A program made the position numbers and the translations under genes. A DNA stretch of 49,108 nucleotides from Stenomitos frigidus ULC18. Its GTDB lineage: Bacteria > Cyanobacteriota > Cyanobacteriia > Leptolyngbyales > Leptolyngbyaceae. Numbering within the stretch: position 1 is the first letter of the stretch; every line of letters starts with the position of its first letter. The stretch covers positions 1 through 49,108 of the forward strand of contig NZ_PVWK01000118.1 of assembly GCF_003003795.1 (NCBI RefSeq), given 5' to 3'. Under the pieces are notes generated by a model. That model searched no databases and had not been told where the DNA came from. It saw nothing but the letters and a program-made list of their open reading frames with translations. Shown here piece by piece: positions 16,139-25,191 of this stretch.

Positions 16139-18274
16139 ATGGTGCAAGCGACTTCAAAGACGCTCTTTGTCAATCCGGCAACTGGTAACGATAGCGGTAA
16201 CGGAACGCAAGCAGCTCCCTTCAAAACGATCAGCCGCGCGCTTCAGGCGGCTCAAGCAGGTACAGCCATTCAACTGGTGGCAGGCACTTACAGCGCGGCT
16301 AGCGGTGAGACCTTTCCTATCAAAATCCCTTCTGGCGTGGCCGTTGTTGGCAGTGAAGCCAATAAGGGCAGCGGCATTTTAATCTCTGGTAGCGGTATTT
16401 TTCCTAGTCCCACGTTTGCGAACCAGAATGTCACGTTTCAACTGGCCAATAATGCTCAACTGAAAGGTGTAACAGTAACGAACCCAGAGATTCGCGGCAC
16501 AGGTGTGTGGGTGGAGTCTAGCAATCCCACGATCGCCAACAACACGTTTACCAACTGCAAACGCGAGGGCGTTTTTGCTACGGGCACCGCCAATCCTTTA
16601 GTGACGGGCAACGTGGCGATTCAAAACTCTGCCAGCGGGTTTTCGATTACGCGCAACTCTAAAGGCGAATGGCGACAAAACGTGTGTCGACAAACCGGCT
16701 TTGGCATCGCTGTAGGGGATAGTGCTGCGCCGCTTTTGGTTGAAAACCAAATCTCTGAAAATCGCGCTGGTATTGTCATTAACAAGCAATCGAAAGCTGT
16801 ACTGCGCGGCAATATTGTTCAAAATAATACCGAAACCGGCCTGGTTGTGACTGAAACAGCATTACCCGATCTAGGTAGCAGTCAGGCTCCAGGTGGCAAT
16901 ATTTTTCGGCAAAACGGACAGTTCGATATTCAAAACGGCACGATCCTTACATTAATCTCAGTGGGCAACCAAGTTGACCCAACGAAAGTGCAAGGCGCGA
17001 TCGACTTTGTGGGCAACGAAATCCCGACGCCTGCACCGTCTCCATCAGGCACTCCAGCCCCAACGCCTGCACCCACGCCAACCCCCACGCCAACGCGCTC
17101 AAATCCAACCGGATTTAACGACACAACGGGGCATTGGGCAGAATCCTTTATTCAAGGATTAGTGAGCCGAGGCTTTATCAGCGGTTTCCCAGACGGCACG
17201 TTTAAACCTGAAGCACCGATTACCCGCGCTCAGTATGCTGCGGTGATCGCAAAGACCTTTGATTTACCGGCCAAGCAGTCTGCCAAAAACTTTAGTGACG
17301 TGCCGCAGAGCTTTTGGGCTGCCGATCTGATTACTAAAGCCAACCAGATGGGCTTTATTTCAGGCTTTCCAGACAATACGTTTCGTCCGAATCAAAACCT
17401 GACTCGCGTCCAGTTGATTGTCTCATTGATTAGCGGCCTCGGTCTTACAGGAGGTGTTTTGGATGTGCTGAAGGTGTACAGCGATCGTGCCCAGATTCCC
17501 AGCTTCGCCACCGAGAATGTGGCGATCGCGACCCAGCGCCGTATTGTGGTCAACCATCCCAACATCCGGCAACTAGAGCCCATGCGAGATGCCACACGAG
17601 CTGAAGTGGTCGCCATCATCTACCAATCGCTTGTCGCCTTAAACCGGGCACCCGCGATCGCGTCTGCATTCATCGTTGCACCCGATGCGCCATTGCCTCT
17701 CTTCACCGATATTCAAGGCCATTGGGCAGCCGATTTCATTATCGGCTTGGCGAACCAAAACCTGATTAGCGGGTTTGAGGATGGCAGCTTCAAGCCCGAT
17801 TTGACTATGAACCGGGCACAGTATGCCGCCATTATTGCCAAAGCCTTCAATCCTCCAGCTAAACGCGCCGCCACGAATTTTGCGGACATTCCCGCCAACT
17901 TTTGGGCAAAACCTGCGATCGACCAGGCGTATCAGGGTGGCTTTATTTCGGGCTTTCCCGATAGCACCTTCAAGCCGAACCAAAATGTCTTACGGCTTCA
18001 GGTTTGGTTATCGCTGGTTAGCGGTTTAGGCTTACCTGTAGGCGATATGAGTCTGCTCAATGCTTACGACGATCGCAACACGGTGCCACAGAACGCTCAG
18101 GATGAAGTGGCTACCGCGACGAAAGCTAAAATTATCGTCAACTTTCCCAACGTCCGGCAACTGAATGCGACCCGTGAAGCAACCCGCGCCGAAGTAGTGG
18201 CGATCGTCTATCAGGGGTTAGTCCAGGCAGGACGAGCCGCCGCGATTAATTCACCGTACATTGTTTCTGTGTAG
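16139..18274 (+). CDS. DUF1565 beta-helix protein with two SLH triads
   Basis: A 711-aa putative surface protein. Residues about 8-290 form a DUF1565/parallel beta-helix region (LFVNPATGNDSGNGTQAAPFKTIS, then repeated N-x-F/I-x-N turns). A Pro/Thr linker spans about 294-320. Two homologous halves follow at about 323-510 and 518-700, each starting F(N/T)D--GHWA and containing SGFPDGTFKP-type motifs, so each looks like a triad of S-layer homology units. SLH units bind peptidoglycan-linked polymers and act in outer-membrane attachment in cyanobacteria. No signal peptide is visible at the start. Flanked downstream by a palindromic terminator. Confidence 0.88.
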   Translation: MVQATSKTLFVNPATGNDSGNGTQAAPFKTISRALQAAQAGTAIQLVAGTYSAASGETFPIKIPSGVAVVGSEANKGSGILISGSGIFPSPTFANQNVTFQLANNAQLKGVTVTNPEIRGTGVWVESSNPTIANNTFTNCKREGVFATGTANPLVTGNVAIQNSASGFSITRNSKGEWRQNVCRQTGFGIAVGDSAAPLLVENQISENRAGIVINKQSKAVLRGNIVQNNTETGLVVTETALPDLGSSQAPGGNIFRQNGQFDIQNGTILTLISVGNQVDPTKVQGAIDFVGNEIPTPAPSPSGTPAPTPAPTPTPTPTRSNPTGFNDTTGHWAESFIQGLVSRGFISGFPDGTFKPEAPITRAQYAAVIAKTFDLPAKQSAKNFSDVPQSFWAADLITKANQMGFISGFPDNTFRPNQNLTRVQLIVSLISGLGLTGGVLDVLKVYSDRAQIPSFATENVAIATQRRIVVNHPNIRQLEPMRDATRAEVVAIIYQSLVALNRAPAIASAFIVAPDAPLPLFTDIQGHWAADFIIGLANQNLISGFEDGSFKPDLTMNRAQYAAIIAKAFNPPAKRAATNFADIPANFWAKPAIDQAYQGGFISGFPDSTFKPNQNVLRLQVWLSLVSGLGLPVGDMSLLNAYDDRNTVPQNAQDEVATATKAKIIVNFPNVRQLNATREATRAEVVAIVYQGLVQAGRAAAINSPYIVSV

Positions 18275-18291
18275 ACGGAAAAACCTACCTG

Positions 18292-18319
18292 GTAGGGGCG
18301 TACGGCCGTACGCCCCTAC
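18292..18319. terminator. 28-bp perfect palindrome overlapping the ispH stop codon
   Basis: A perfect palindrome with 14-bp arms (GTAGGGGCGTACGG and its complement). It lies between the convergent SLH gene and ispH and includes the ispH stop codon (18316-18318). Palindromes with GTAGGGGCG arms are common dispersed elements in cyanobacteria. A role as a shared terminator is likely; no long U-tract is present. Confidence 0.7.
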
Positions 18320-19527
18320 TTTGCGACTGTAACTGTTGCCTTCAGCGCAAAGATTTTTTCTAAAACATCCTCAACGATTTTGTCCGGTGTTGATGCTCCT
18401 GACGTGATTCCCACAACAACAGGACCGCTGGGCAACCAATTTGCCGCCACTTCCAAATCACGCTTCAAAGGCTTGTGCTCAATCCGGTTACCGGGACCAA
18501 TGCGATCGGCACTGTCAATGTGGTAGGAAGGGATGCCGCGCTCGATCGCAATTTCCTGCAAGTGAGTGGTATTGGATGAGTTGTAGCCGCCAATTACCAT
18601 CATTAAGTCCAGCTTTTCTTCAACTAGTTCAAACATGGCATCCTGACGCTCTTGCGTGGCATCGCAAATCGTATTGAAGCTGAGGAAATGCTGATTGAGC
18701 TGATCAGGACCGTATTTTCGCATCATCGTGCGTTCAAACAGTTTGCCCAGTTGCTCGGTTTCGCCTTTCAGCATGGTGGTTTGGTTTGCAATGCCAACTC
18801 GGTCTAGATCACGATCGGGATCAAAGCCAGCTGAATGAGCGTGATCAAACTTCGTCATAAACTCATCGCGATCGCCACCGTTGAGAATATAGTTCGCCAC
18901 ATACTCCGCTTCCGCCATATTTAGCACAATCAGGTATTTGCCTGCAAAGGAGCTAGTTGCAACCGTCTCTTCGTGGTTGTATTTGCCGTGGATGATAGAG
19001 GTGTAGTCTACCTTTTTATGCTTTTCGACAGTCGTCCAGACTTTCGAGACCCAGGGGCATGTGGTATCCACGATCGTGCAGCCCCGCTCATTCAAAAACT
19101 GCATCTCTTGCACGCTGGCTCCAAACGCTGGCAAGATGACCACGTCGCCTCGATCGACCCCCGAAAAATCCTTGTCGCCATCAATGACACCAATGAACTT
19201 TACATTCATCTCTCGCAGTCGCTGATTGACCGAAGGATTATGGATAATTTCATTCGTAATCCAGATGCGTTCCGTCGGAAAATGCTGCCGTGTTTCGTAG
19301 GCCATCGCGACTGCCCGTTCAACCCCCCAGCAAAAGCCAAAGGCCTCCGCCAACCGAATGGTGACTGCTCCCCGCTGAATGGTGAAGTTGTTGGCACGGA
19401 TTTGCTGCACTAGGCTGCTCTGATATTCCGATTGCATCTGGTCTGAGACATCAGCTTCGTGCCCAAACCCTTTCCGGTGATAATTCTCTGAACTGTTCAG
19501 CGATCGCTTAAAGGCTCGCGTATCCAT
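18316..19527 (-). CDS. ispH: 4-hydroxy-3-methylbut-2-enyl diphosphate reductase (IspH/LytB)
   Basis: The last enzyme of the MEP isoprenoid pathway; it reduces HMBPP to IPP and DMAPP with a [4Fe-4S] cluster. The three cluster cysteines are Cys66 ([12 protein letters not shown]), Cys157 (VDTTCPWV) and Cys288 ([11 protein letters not shown]). The HEET segment (about 185-188) carries the proton-relay His and Glu. About 403 aa, the longer cyanobacterial/plant type. I choose ATG 19527 (MDTRAFKRS) because cyanobacterial orthologues start there; ATGs at 19563 and 19581 in frame are alternatives. It supplies prenyl units for the phytyl chain used by MenA, a pathway link and not an operon link. Confidence 0.95.
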   Translation of the reverse strand: MDTRAFKRSLNSSENYHRKGFGHEADVSDQMQSEYQSSLVQQIRANNFTIQRGAVTIRLAEAFGFCWGVERAVAMAYETRQHFPTERIWITNEIIHNPSVNQRLREMNVKFIGVIDGDKDFSGVDRGDVVILPAFGASVQEMQFLNERGCTIVDTTCPWVSKVWTTVEKHKKVDYTSIIHGKYNHEETVATSSFAGKYLIVLNMAEAEYVANYILNGGDRDEFMTKFDHAHSAGFDPDRDLDRVGIANQTTMLKGETEQLGKLFERTMMRKYGPDQLNQHFLSFNTICDATQERQDAMFELVEEKLDLMMVIGGYNSSNTTHLQEIAIERGIPSYHIDSADRIGPGNRIEHKPLKRDLEVAANWLPSGPVVVGITSGASTPDKIVEDVLEKIFALKATVTVAK

Positions 19528-19682
19528 ACCTTGACTTTCCTCTGTTGCAACCACACCCGACATTCGGCTTCCTTTCATCATACGCGTTGGCGCGATCGTG
19601 GACTAGAGGTAGCTGAAAGACAGGTGGCAGGAGCCCACACTTTTTCAACCGCCCACATCCCTTGACACAACGTCGACTGCAC

Positions 19683-19722
19683 CTGTAGACATTTCACTAA
19701 AACTGTAGACATTTTGCTAGAA
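19683..19722. repeat. Two-copy 20-bp direct repeat upstream of rbp
   Basis: CTGTAGACATTTCACTAAAA (19683-19702) is followed immediately by CTGTAGACATTTTGCTAGAA (19703-19722); 17 of 20 positions match. It lies about 130 bp before the rbp start and 155 bp before the divergent ispH start. It could be a paired operator. The 19528-19854 gap has no gene. Confidence 0.6.
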
Positions 19723-19854
19723 CTATGCTCCTTCCCAAAAATTCTGCTATCATAATTCCCAAATGTCCCAATTGGTTTTGAACAGAGTAGAAAGGCTTTT
19801 TTGCTACTTTCATCGCCATTGGATGTGTCCCTCAAAACTGGGTTGGAGAGAAGC

Positions 19855-20148
19855 GTGACTATTTACGTTGGTAACCTGTCCTTCCAGGCTACTGAAGATG
19901 ACCTACGAGAAGTATTCGCAGAATACGGCGAGGTCAGTCGCATTAGCCTTCCTACAGACCGCGAGACAGGTAGAAAGCGAGGGTTTGCCTTCGTTGAGAT
20001 GAAGGACGAATCGAAAGAAGACCTGGCGATTTCTGAGCTTGATGGTGCTGAATGGCTCGGGCGCGAGTTGAAAGTCAATAAAGCGAAGCCGCGTGAGGAT
20101 AGTCGTGGTTCTGGAGGCGGTAAAAGTCTTTCTAACAGCCCCTACTAA
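19855..20148 (+). CDS. RRM-type RNA-binding protein (Rbp)
   Basis: A 97-aa protein: one RNA-recognition motif with RNP2 IYVGNL (residues 3-8) and RNP1 KRGFAFVEM (41-49), then a short Arg/Gly/Ser tail (DSRGSGGGKS). These proteins are abundant in cyanobacteria, often cold-induced, and bind mRNA. The start is GTG 19855 with GGAGAG 5 nt upstream. The upstream gap of more than 300 bases leaves room for a long, regulated 5' leader, as known for rbp genes. Confidence 0.92.
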   Translation: MTIYVGNLSFQATEDDLREVFAEYGEVSRISLPTDRETGRKRGFAFVEMKDESKEDLAISELDGAEWLGRELKVNKAKPREDSRGSGGGKSLSNSPY

Positions 20149-20744
20149 AAAGACGCCTGAGAAAGTTTTACCCCCTGTAGGGACGCAAAACCTCGCATCC
20201 TTAAGGAGACGGAAAAGTAGTGGGTAATCTGTTTGCTGGAAATCGCCTCGGTCTTTTCTTTGGAATTAATCGCTCAATGGCATAGAAACTCTCAACCTTT
20301 GCCGATCTTCTGAGAAAGACCTAAAAACGTGCGATCGTCTTTGTGTGTGGGGCGATCGCACGGTTGCTACATCAGCTTGAATGCTGTGTGCCTTATTGCT
20401 TTTTGACAGGCACACAGCTAGTCACCAGTTTCAAGTTGCGCTTGATTGACGGTGGTCAAAAAAACAGCCCCAAAAGGGGCTGAAGCCAGAGCAAAAGACT
20501 GCTCACTTTAGCAAAATCTAGAAGGCGCTAGGCACCTATTGGAACGAGCCGTAGCACTGACACTGAACCAAGCTTTTTGTTTCATTCACACAGTTTGCAG
20601 ACGATTCCGTAAAGGATAGGCAACAAGATCAGAACGTTACGTTGACTGTGTGCAATTTCAATGACTCTAGCTTACGCTTGATACGTTTGTGAGGACTCAT
20701 CCAGTCTGGTCATCTACCTGGGTGATGAGTCTCTCACACTATGA
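20149..20744. other. Long intergenic region with strong hairpins, no gene seen
   Basis: No convincing reading frame or tRNA/tmRNA signature. Stems include GTGCGATCG...CGATCGCAC (about 20329-20361); a perfect 10-bp stem GCTGTGTGCC/GGCACACAGC with a 16-nt loop (20383-20418); the terminator at 20458-20482; and GACTCATC/GATGAGTC close to the stop of the TIGR03792 gene (about 20693-20730). A small RNA is possible but not proven. Confidence 0.5.
20458..20482 (-). terminator. Intrinsic terminator for minus-strand transcription
   Basis: CAGCCCC (20465-20471) pairs with GGGGCTG (20476-20482) around a 4-nt loop. On the minus strand it is followed by seven U residues (20464-20458), a textbook intrinsic terminator. 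It lies about 260 bases beyond the TIGR03792 stop, so it ends either a long 3' UTR or a separate small RNA. Confidence 0.8.
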
Positions 20745-21056
20745 TTACTTCTGAGGAAATTTGCGCACCTGGTATTCACCCGCTTCAATAATTTTGTAGG
20801 TATCTTGTCCCAGCTGTTGGGCAAAGCGCTTTTCAGTCGCTTCCAGGTCTTTGGCAGGCACGCTTTTCCAGGCTTCACGGCTTGCCCAATGAATGACGAG
20901 TACCACAATGTCTGGGCTGTTGGAATCAAGCCAAACCTGTTTGCCAAGATAGCCAGGATACTTGGATAGAGCAGCCGTCCAAATTTCTTCATCCTTCTGA
21001 ATGTATTTTTCGCGCAGTGTTGGCGCAACCCGAACTTTTAACCACTCGATGACCAT
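20745..21056 (-). CDS. TIGR03792-like conserved cyanobacterial protein
   Basis: A 103-aa protein from ATG 21056 (MVIEWLKVRVAPTLREKYIQKDEEIW). It resembles the TIGR03792 family, a small ferredoxin-fold protein similar to antibiotic-biosynthesis monooxygenase/DUF domains, with a terminal YQVRKFPQK. The open frame extends to 21191 but upstream residues have no family character. No catalytic residues can be named. It is divergent from the phasin-like gene. Confidence 0.65.
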   Translation of the reverse strand: MVIEWLKVRVAPTLREKYIQKDEEIWTAALSKYPGYLGKQVWLDSNSPDIVVLVIHWASREAWKSVPAKDLEATEKRFAQQLGQDTYKIIEAGEYQVRKFPQK

Positions 21057-21271
21057 AGAAGTAGCGTGAGATGATAGAGAAGGCAAGCGTACTCTAGCGT
21101 TGAGCGCTGAAGAATGCAACCACGCTTCTGCAACCACATGATCAACTAACTGTTTGTTGGCGGGCACCCCACTGCACAGAAAAGGCCGCAAATTTGACAG
21201 AATAAGGGTGTACTTTGAAGACTCCCCTTTCGCGCCTGCATCCGCTACAACAACCCTTTAGGAAAACCAGC

Positions 21272-21595
21272 ATGGATAATAATAATTGGCTCTCGCAACT
21301 GTTGATGCTTGGCGTTGGCACCACGTCCTTAGTTGCAGATAAGGTTAAAGAAGTGAGCGAGCAGCTGGTAAGAGATGGCAAGCTTGACCCAGAGCAAGCC
21401 AAGGACGTTGTTGATGACCTGATGCAGACGCTGAAGTCAGAACAGGGTAACTTTGAGTCGCAGGTGCAACGGCAGATTCGCAACATCATGCAAGATGTCG
21501 GTGTGCCCCGGCAATCAGAAGTGGATGAGCTACGTGGCCGCATCGATCGCCTCGAACGGCAGCTTCGAGACATTGAAAACAAGCTTTGGCGCTAG
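21272..21595 (+). CDS. Phasin-like helical protein
   Basis: A 107-aa, highly charged, alpha-helical protein starting MDNNNWLSQLLMLGVGTTSLVADKV. A short hydrophobic helix is followed by a coiled coil ending DELRGRIDRLERQLRDIENKLW. This pattern resembles the phasin/PhaM-like proteins annotated in many cyanobacteria, some of which coat polyhydroxyalkanoate granules; here that role is not shown. ATG 21272 has AGGA about 8 nt upstream. Nine bases separate it from the lipid-kinase gene. Confidence 0.65.
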   Translation: MDNNNWLSQLLMLGVGTTSLVADKVKEVSEQLVRDGKLDPEQAKDVVDDLMQTLKSEQGNFESQVQRQIRNIMQDVGVPRQSEVDELRGRIDRLERQLRDIENKLWR

Positions 21596-21604
21596 AACAG
21601 ACTG

Positions 21605-22474
21605 ATGCAGACCCGTGCTTTACTGCTAGTGAATCGTCATGCTCGCCGCGGTCAGGCTGATCGGTCCCGCGCGATCGCTCAGCTTCGAGAGGCTGGTTTT
21701 GCTTTGATTGAACCACCGAGCCACAGCCCCCATAGCCTCTCGGAGATCATTCGACGCTACGCAAAGCAGGTTGATCTGGTGATCATTGGCGGAGGAGATG
21801 GGACGCTCAACGCGGCGATCGATGGCTTGCTTGACACTCAACTACCGCTGGGTATCTTGCCGTTAGGCACCGCAAACGACCTTGCTCGTACCCTTGGTAT
21901 TCCAACCGCTCTGTCGGATGCCTGCGAAGTCATTAAGAACGGGCGATCGGAGCGCATCGATCTAGGTTGGGTCAACGGGAAGCATTTTTTTAACGTCGCC
22001 AGTTTGGGGTTTAGCGTTAAGATTACGCAGCAGCTTAGCCGCGAGGTGAAGCGACGGTGGGGCGTACTTGCCTATGCGATCGCCGCCTGTCAGGGTTTAC
22101 TAAGATCGGTTCCATTCAGTGCCGAGATTCATGCCAACGGTGAACCGCTACAGGTCAGAATAGTACAAATTGCGATCGGCAATGGGCGCCACTATGGCGG
22201 TGGTATGACCGTAGCCGCCGATGCCGCGATCGACGACCAGCGGCTTGATCTCTACAGCCTTGAAATTGAGCACTGGTGGCAAATGATCGCACTACTACCC
22301 AATATGCACTCTGGTACCCATAGTTCCTGGTCATTCGTGCGATCGCTATCGAGTCAGGCAATTGAGGTAAAAACGCATCGAAGCCACTCCATCAATACCG
22401 ATGGTGAAATTACGACCAGCACTCCAGCTTGCTTCCGCGTCATTCCTAAAGCCCTTTCGGTGCTGGTCCCGTAG
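21605..22474 (+). CDS. YegS/DgkB-type lipid kinase (diacylglycerol kinase family)
   Basis: A 289-aa enzyme of the DAGK catalytic superfamily that would phosphorylate diacylglycerol or a similar lipid with ATP. The nucleotide-binding GGGDGTLN is at residues 62-69, followed by LGILPLGTANDLARTLGIP, both diagnostic. The second domain has NVASLGFS and INTDGE. It has no membrane segment, as expected for the soluble YegS/DgkB branch. Probably co-transcribed with the phasin-like gene. Confidence 0.88.
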   Translation: MQTRALLLVNRHARRGQADRSRAIAQLREAGFALIEPPSHSPHSLSEIIRRYAKQVDLVIIGGGDGTLNAAIDGLLDTQLPLGILPLGTANDLARTLGIPTALSDACEVIKNGRSERIDLGWVNGKHFFNVASLGFSVKITQQLSREVKRRWGVLAYAIAACQGLLRSVPFSAEIHANGEPLQVRIVQIAIGNGRHYGGGMTVAADAAIDDQRLDLYSLEIEHWWQMIALLPNMHSGTHSSWSFVRSLSSQAIEVKTHRSHSINTDGEITTSTPACFRVIPKALSVLVP

Positions 22475-22515
22475 TCATAGCATGAACCACAGCAGCGCTA
22501 AAGCGTTTGTAGACA

Positions 22516-25191
22516 CTAATTTGTTTGCTTTTCCAAGCGTTCAAATTGCTGGAACTGCTGCCAAGCCTGTATAGGCTTGCCTTGCATCAAAGCCGCTACA
22601 CCACTCAGTGCATAGAGCTCCGGTAGCTTTGCATTCAGCTTGAACCCACTACGAAGCGCTGCTTGCGCCGCTTGCGCACGAAAATCGTAGAGATTGATAA
22701 ACGCAAGATAGCCGTATGCATAAGGGTTTTGAGCATCAAGCTGCACGACTTGCTGAAGCGAGGCGATCGCATCACCCACTCGGCGCTTCAGTACATTGGC
22801 TAGCACCAGCGTGTAAGCAAACTCACGATTCTTCGGTTCTTGCGCTAGACGATAGGCCGTCGCCTGCCTTACCTGGTCAGCATAGTCTTGCGTGGGGTCA
22901 TATTGATTGATGCGCCCAATCTGGTCGAAGGCGGCCGTTAAGTCCTTGCCACCTTTGGGCAACGCTGTCGATAACGTGCGTAACTGCGTCGCGAGATCTA
23001 ATTCCGGTGCAGGGTTGGCGGTCGCCTTAGCATCAAGCCGCAGACTTACCGATGGCGTGGCGATCGCAGCCGTTTTGCCAGTCTGTCGATCGAGGTAGGT
23101 CGCCTCCAGCGTATACGTTCCAGCAGCAGCGTCTTGAGGCGGCAACATGGCCAAACGCTCCACCACCTGAAAGCGAGATGCCTTGCTTCCAGGCAGCACT
23201 TTGGGATGCAACAAGCCCATGCCAATGCCGTGGTCATGCACCCAGCGCCCTGCAGGCTGTCCCTGCTTGTGCCAAGTGAGGAGGACCAAACCCGACTGTA
23301 ACGACTGCCAATCACCCGACCAACGATAGGTCACTGGAATTGGCTGTCCAGGCGGCACTCGATCAGGCACAATCACCTGATCGAGAGTGATGGGGGGAGT
23401 ATAAAACAGTTTTGAGTTTTGACTGCTAACCGCTGACCGCTGACCGCTGATCGCTAATTGCCCACTCCCAACAACAGGTGCCACCTCTAACAGTGGAATG
23501 CTACGGCGAAAAAGTTTTAACGTGCTGCGATCGGGCAACGCCCAGGTTTTGTGTAGTGTAAAATCGGTGCCCTGTTCCACCGTTTTGACCAGCGCGGCTT
23601 GCGCTTCTTGCTGACGAATGGAGCCCTGATCATTCGTTTTGGTCAGAAACCAGGAGACTGAGCGGGCATCTTGCTCCACCTGCGACTTGCGCGTGCCAAC
23701 CTGACGTCCGTAGACGCGAAAATTCTGCAGATTGCCGTAGTAGTTGATATTGTGCTGGTTAATCTGTCCAGTGGAAGGCAATACGCCAATGGTCGATCGC
23801 AGGTAGGGTTGCGCCTGGATGACCGAGGCAATGACTTGGGCATGGGGATAGCCCTCGCCAGTGTACGCAAAGTGCTGGCTGAAGGATTTTTGGGTTGGAG
23901 TACTACCAAGGGGTAGCGCTACCAGGTTGTTGAACATCAGCACAAGCGCGAGTCCGATCGTCCCCCACTGCAAGAGTTTCCAGCGCCTGGGCAAGAGCGT
24001 CAGGCCGTATGCCAGCAGCAGCGCCACGATCGGCAAATAAGGCACCACATAGCGATCGTCTTTGTTGACATTCAGTGACGACAGCAAATAGCCACCGATG
24101 CAGTAAACAAACAACCAGATAAGCGCTGCACGTGACGCACCGTAGACCTGCTGCCGATAGTTTTTTGTCTTCGGCCCAAAGTCGGCTTCGCCCAGACATT
24201 GACTGCTCACGCGCGAGCGTCGCCAAAAAAATAAAAAGCCAACTAGCGGCAGCACCAACAGCGGCAGCGAGATCATTTCAGGCAGTACTTTGAGGTAGTA
24301 CGTCCAGGCATCGAGAGACAGCAGGGAGGGGTCATGTTCCGCGATCGCCGAATCGATGGTTGCTCGCTTGGTTGCTGACAGCATCAGTAGCCAATTAGTG
24401 CGATACCAGGGCACCCAGATGAGGGTGGATAGGCAGACTGCCAGCACCAACTGTAAGAGCCGTATCCAGGAGTGCTGCCAGATTGTTTCGATTCCCGCCC
24501 ACACCAGCGGCACAACTAGGAACAAGAGTGCTGGTTGCTTGACCATCAGCGCTAGACCGAGGGTGATGCCGATCGCGGTGGCTAGCAACCAGTCTGAAAG
24601 GCTGAACGCTAAGGGATAAAGGGTAAAATTTGGCGGTTCCTTTCGCCTTAAGCCTTCATCCTTTAGCCTTTCCCCTTTCCCCGTTTCCCTCCATACCGTC
24701 AAACAGGTAAAACATAGCGTTACCAGCGATGTGAGTGGAAAATCGAGCAAAAAGTCGAGTCGCACTCGATACAAGCCAGGCATGAGCAAGCACAGCCCTG
24801 CGGCCCAACAGGCCACTGGAAGGGTGAAAAGACAGACGCCAATGGTGTAAACCGAGCCGAGTAAGAGGGCGCTGAAGAAAAGGTTGACCAGTGTACTTTG
24901 ATCAGCGCCAGCACCAAACAGACCAATAAAGGGGGCTGTGGTGATGTAGACAAGGGGTGGAATCTTAGAGGACAACTGCCATAAATGCGTCCACCAATCG
25001 CCTGAGAACCACTGGGGCGTCTGTAAAGCCTGCCAATAGTTCAGCACACCCGTTAAATAGTCGGCTTGATCCCAGTTTGGAATGCTGTGGTCTAGCGTGA
25101 ACCAGAGCCGATCGCCGATCGCCCCTACTAGCCAAATTGACCCTAAAACAGGCAAACCCCTCACCCATGGTCGCCGTTTGCTTTCGATCAC
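22516..25191 (-). CDS. GT39-like membrane glycosyltransferase with periplasmic and TPR region
   Basis: An 891-aa multi-spanning membrane protein of the ArnT/PMT-like (GT-C) type. The first loop contains WDQAD (near residue 40-44), placing the expected acidic catalytic residue, followed by about 10-12 hydrophobic spans up to residue 425. It likely uses a polyprenyl-phosphate sugar. The C-terminal half is soluble and ends in TPR-like helices (about 790-885). Three inserts derived from intergenic-type repeats are visible at residues about 170-197, 328-352 and 573-598; the last encodes ISGQRSAV. The start is GTG overlapping the GNAT stop (GTGA), so the two are coupled. Confidence 0.8.
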   Translation of the reverse strand: MIESKRRPWVRGLPVLGSIWLVGAIGDRLWFTLDHSIPNWDQADYLTGVLNYWQALQTPQWFSGDWWTHLWQLSSKIPPLVYITTAPFIGLFGAGADQSTLVNLFFSALLLGSVYTIGVCLFTLPVACWAAGLCLLMPGLYRVRLDFLLDFPLTSLVTLCFTCLTVWRETGKGERLKDEGLRRKEPPNFTLYPLAFSLSDWLLATAIGITLGLALMVKQPALLFLVVPLVWAGIETIWQHSWIRLLQLVLAVCLSTLIWVPWYRTNWLLMLSATKRATIDSAIAEHDPSLLSLDAWTYYLKVLPEMISLPLLVLPLVGFLFFWRRSRVSSQCLGEADFGPKTKNYRQQVYGASRAALIWLFVYCIGGYLLSSLNVNKDDRYVVPYLPIVALLLAYGLTLLPRRWKLLQWGTIGLALVLMFNNLVALPLGSTPTQKSFSQHFAYTGEGYPHAQVIASVIQAQPYLRSTIGVLPSTGQINQHNINYYGNLQNFRVYGRQVGTRKSQVEQDARSVSWFLTKTNDQGSIRQQEAQAALVKTVEQGTDFTLHKTWALPDRSTLKLFRRSIPLLEVAPVVGSGQLAISGQRSAVSSQNSKLFYTPPITLDQVIVPDRVPPGQPIPVTYRWSGDWQSLQSGLVLLTWHKQGQPAGRWVHDHGIGMGLLHPKVLPGSKASRFQVVERLAMLPPQDAAAGTYTLEATYLDRQTGKTAAIATPSVSLRLDAKATANPAPELDLATQLRTLSTALPKGGKDLTAAFDQIGRINQYDPTQDYADQVRQATAYRLAQEPKNREFAYTLVLANVLKRRVGDAIASLQQVVQLDAQNPYAYGYLAFINLYDFRAQAAQAALRSGFKLNAKLPELYALSGVAALMQGKPIQAWQQFQQFERLEKQTN

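Noticed and set aside
20149-20744. tmRNA, 6S RNA or RNase P RNA in the long gap after rbp
   Set aside because: No tRNA-like ends, tag frame or conserved RNase P core could be found on either strand.
24356-24619. Plus-strand frames opposite the GT39-like gene
   Set aside because: They are shadow frames of a membrane protein with consistent hydrophobic spans on the minus strand.
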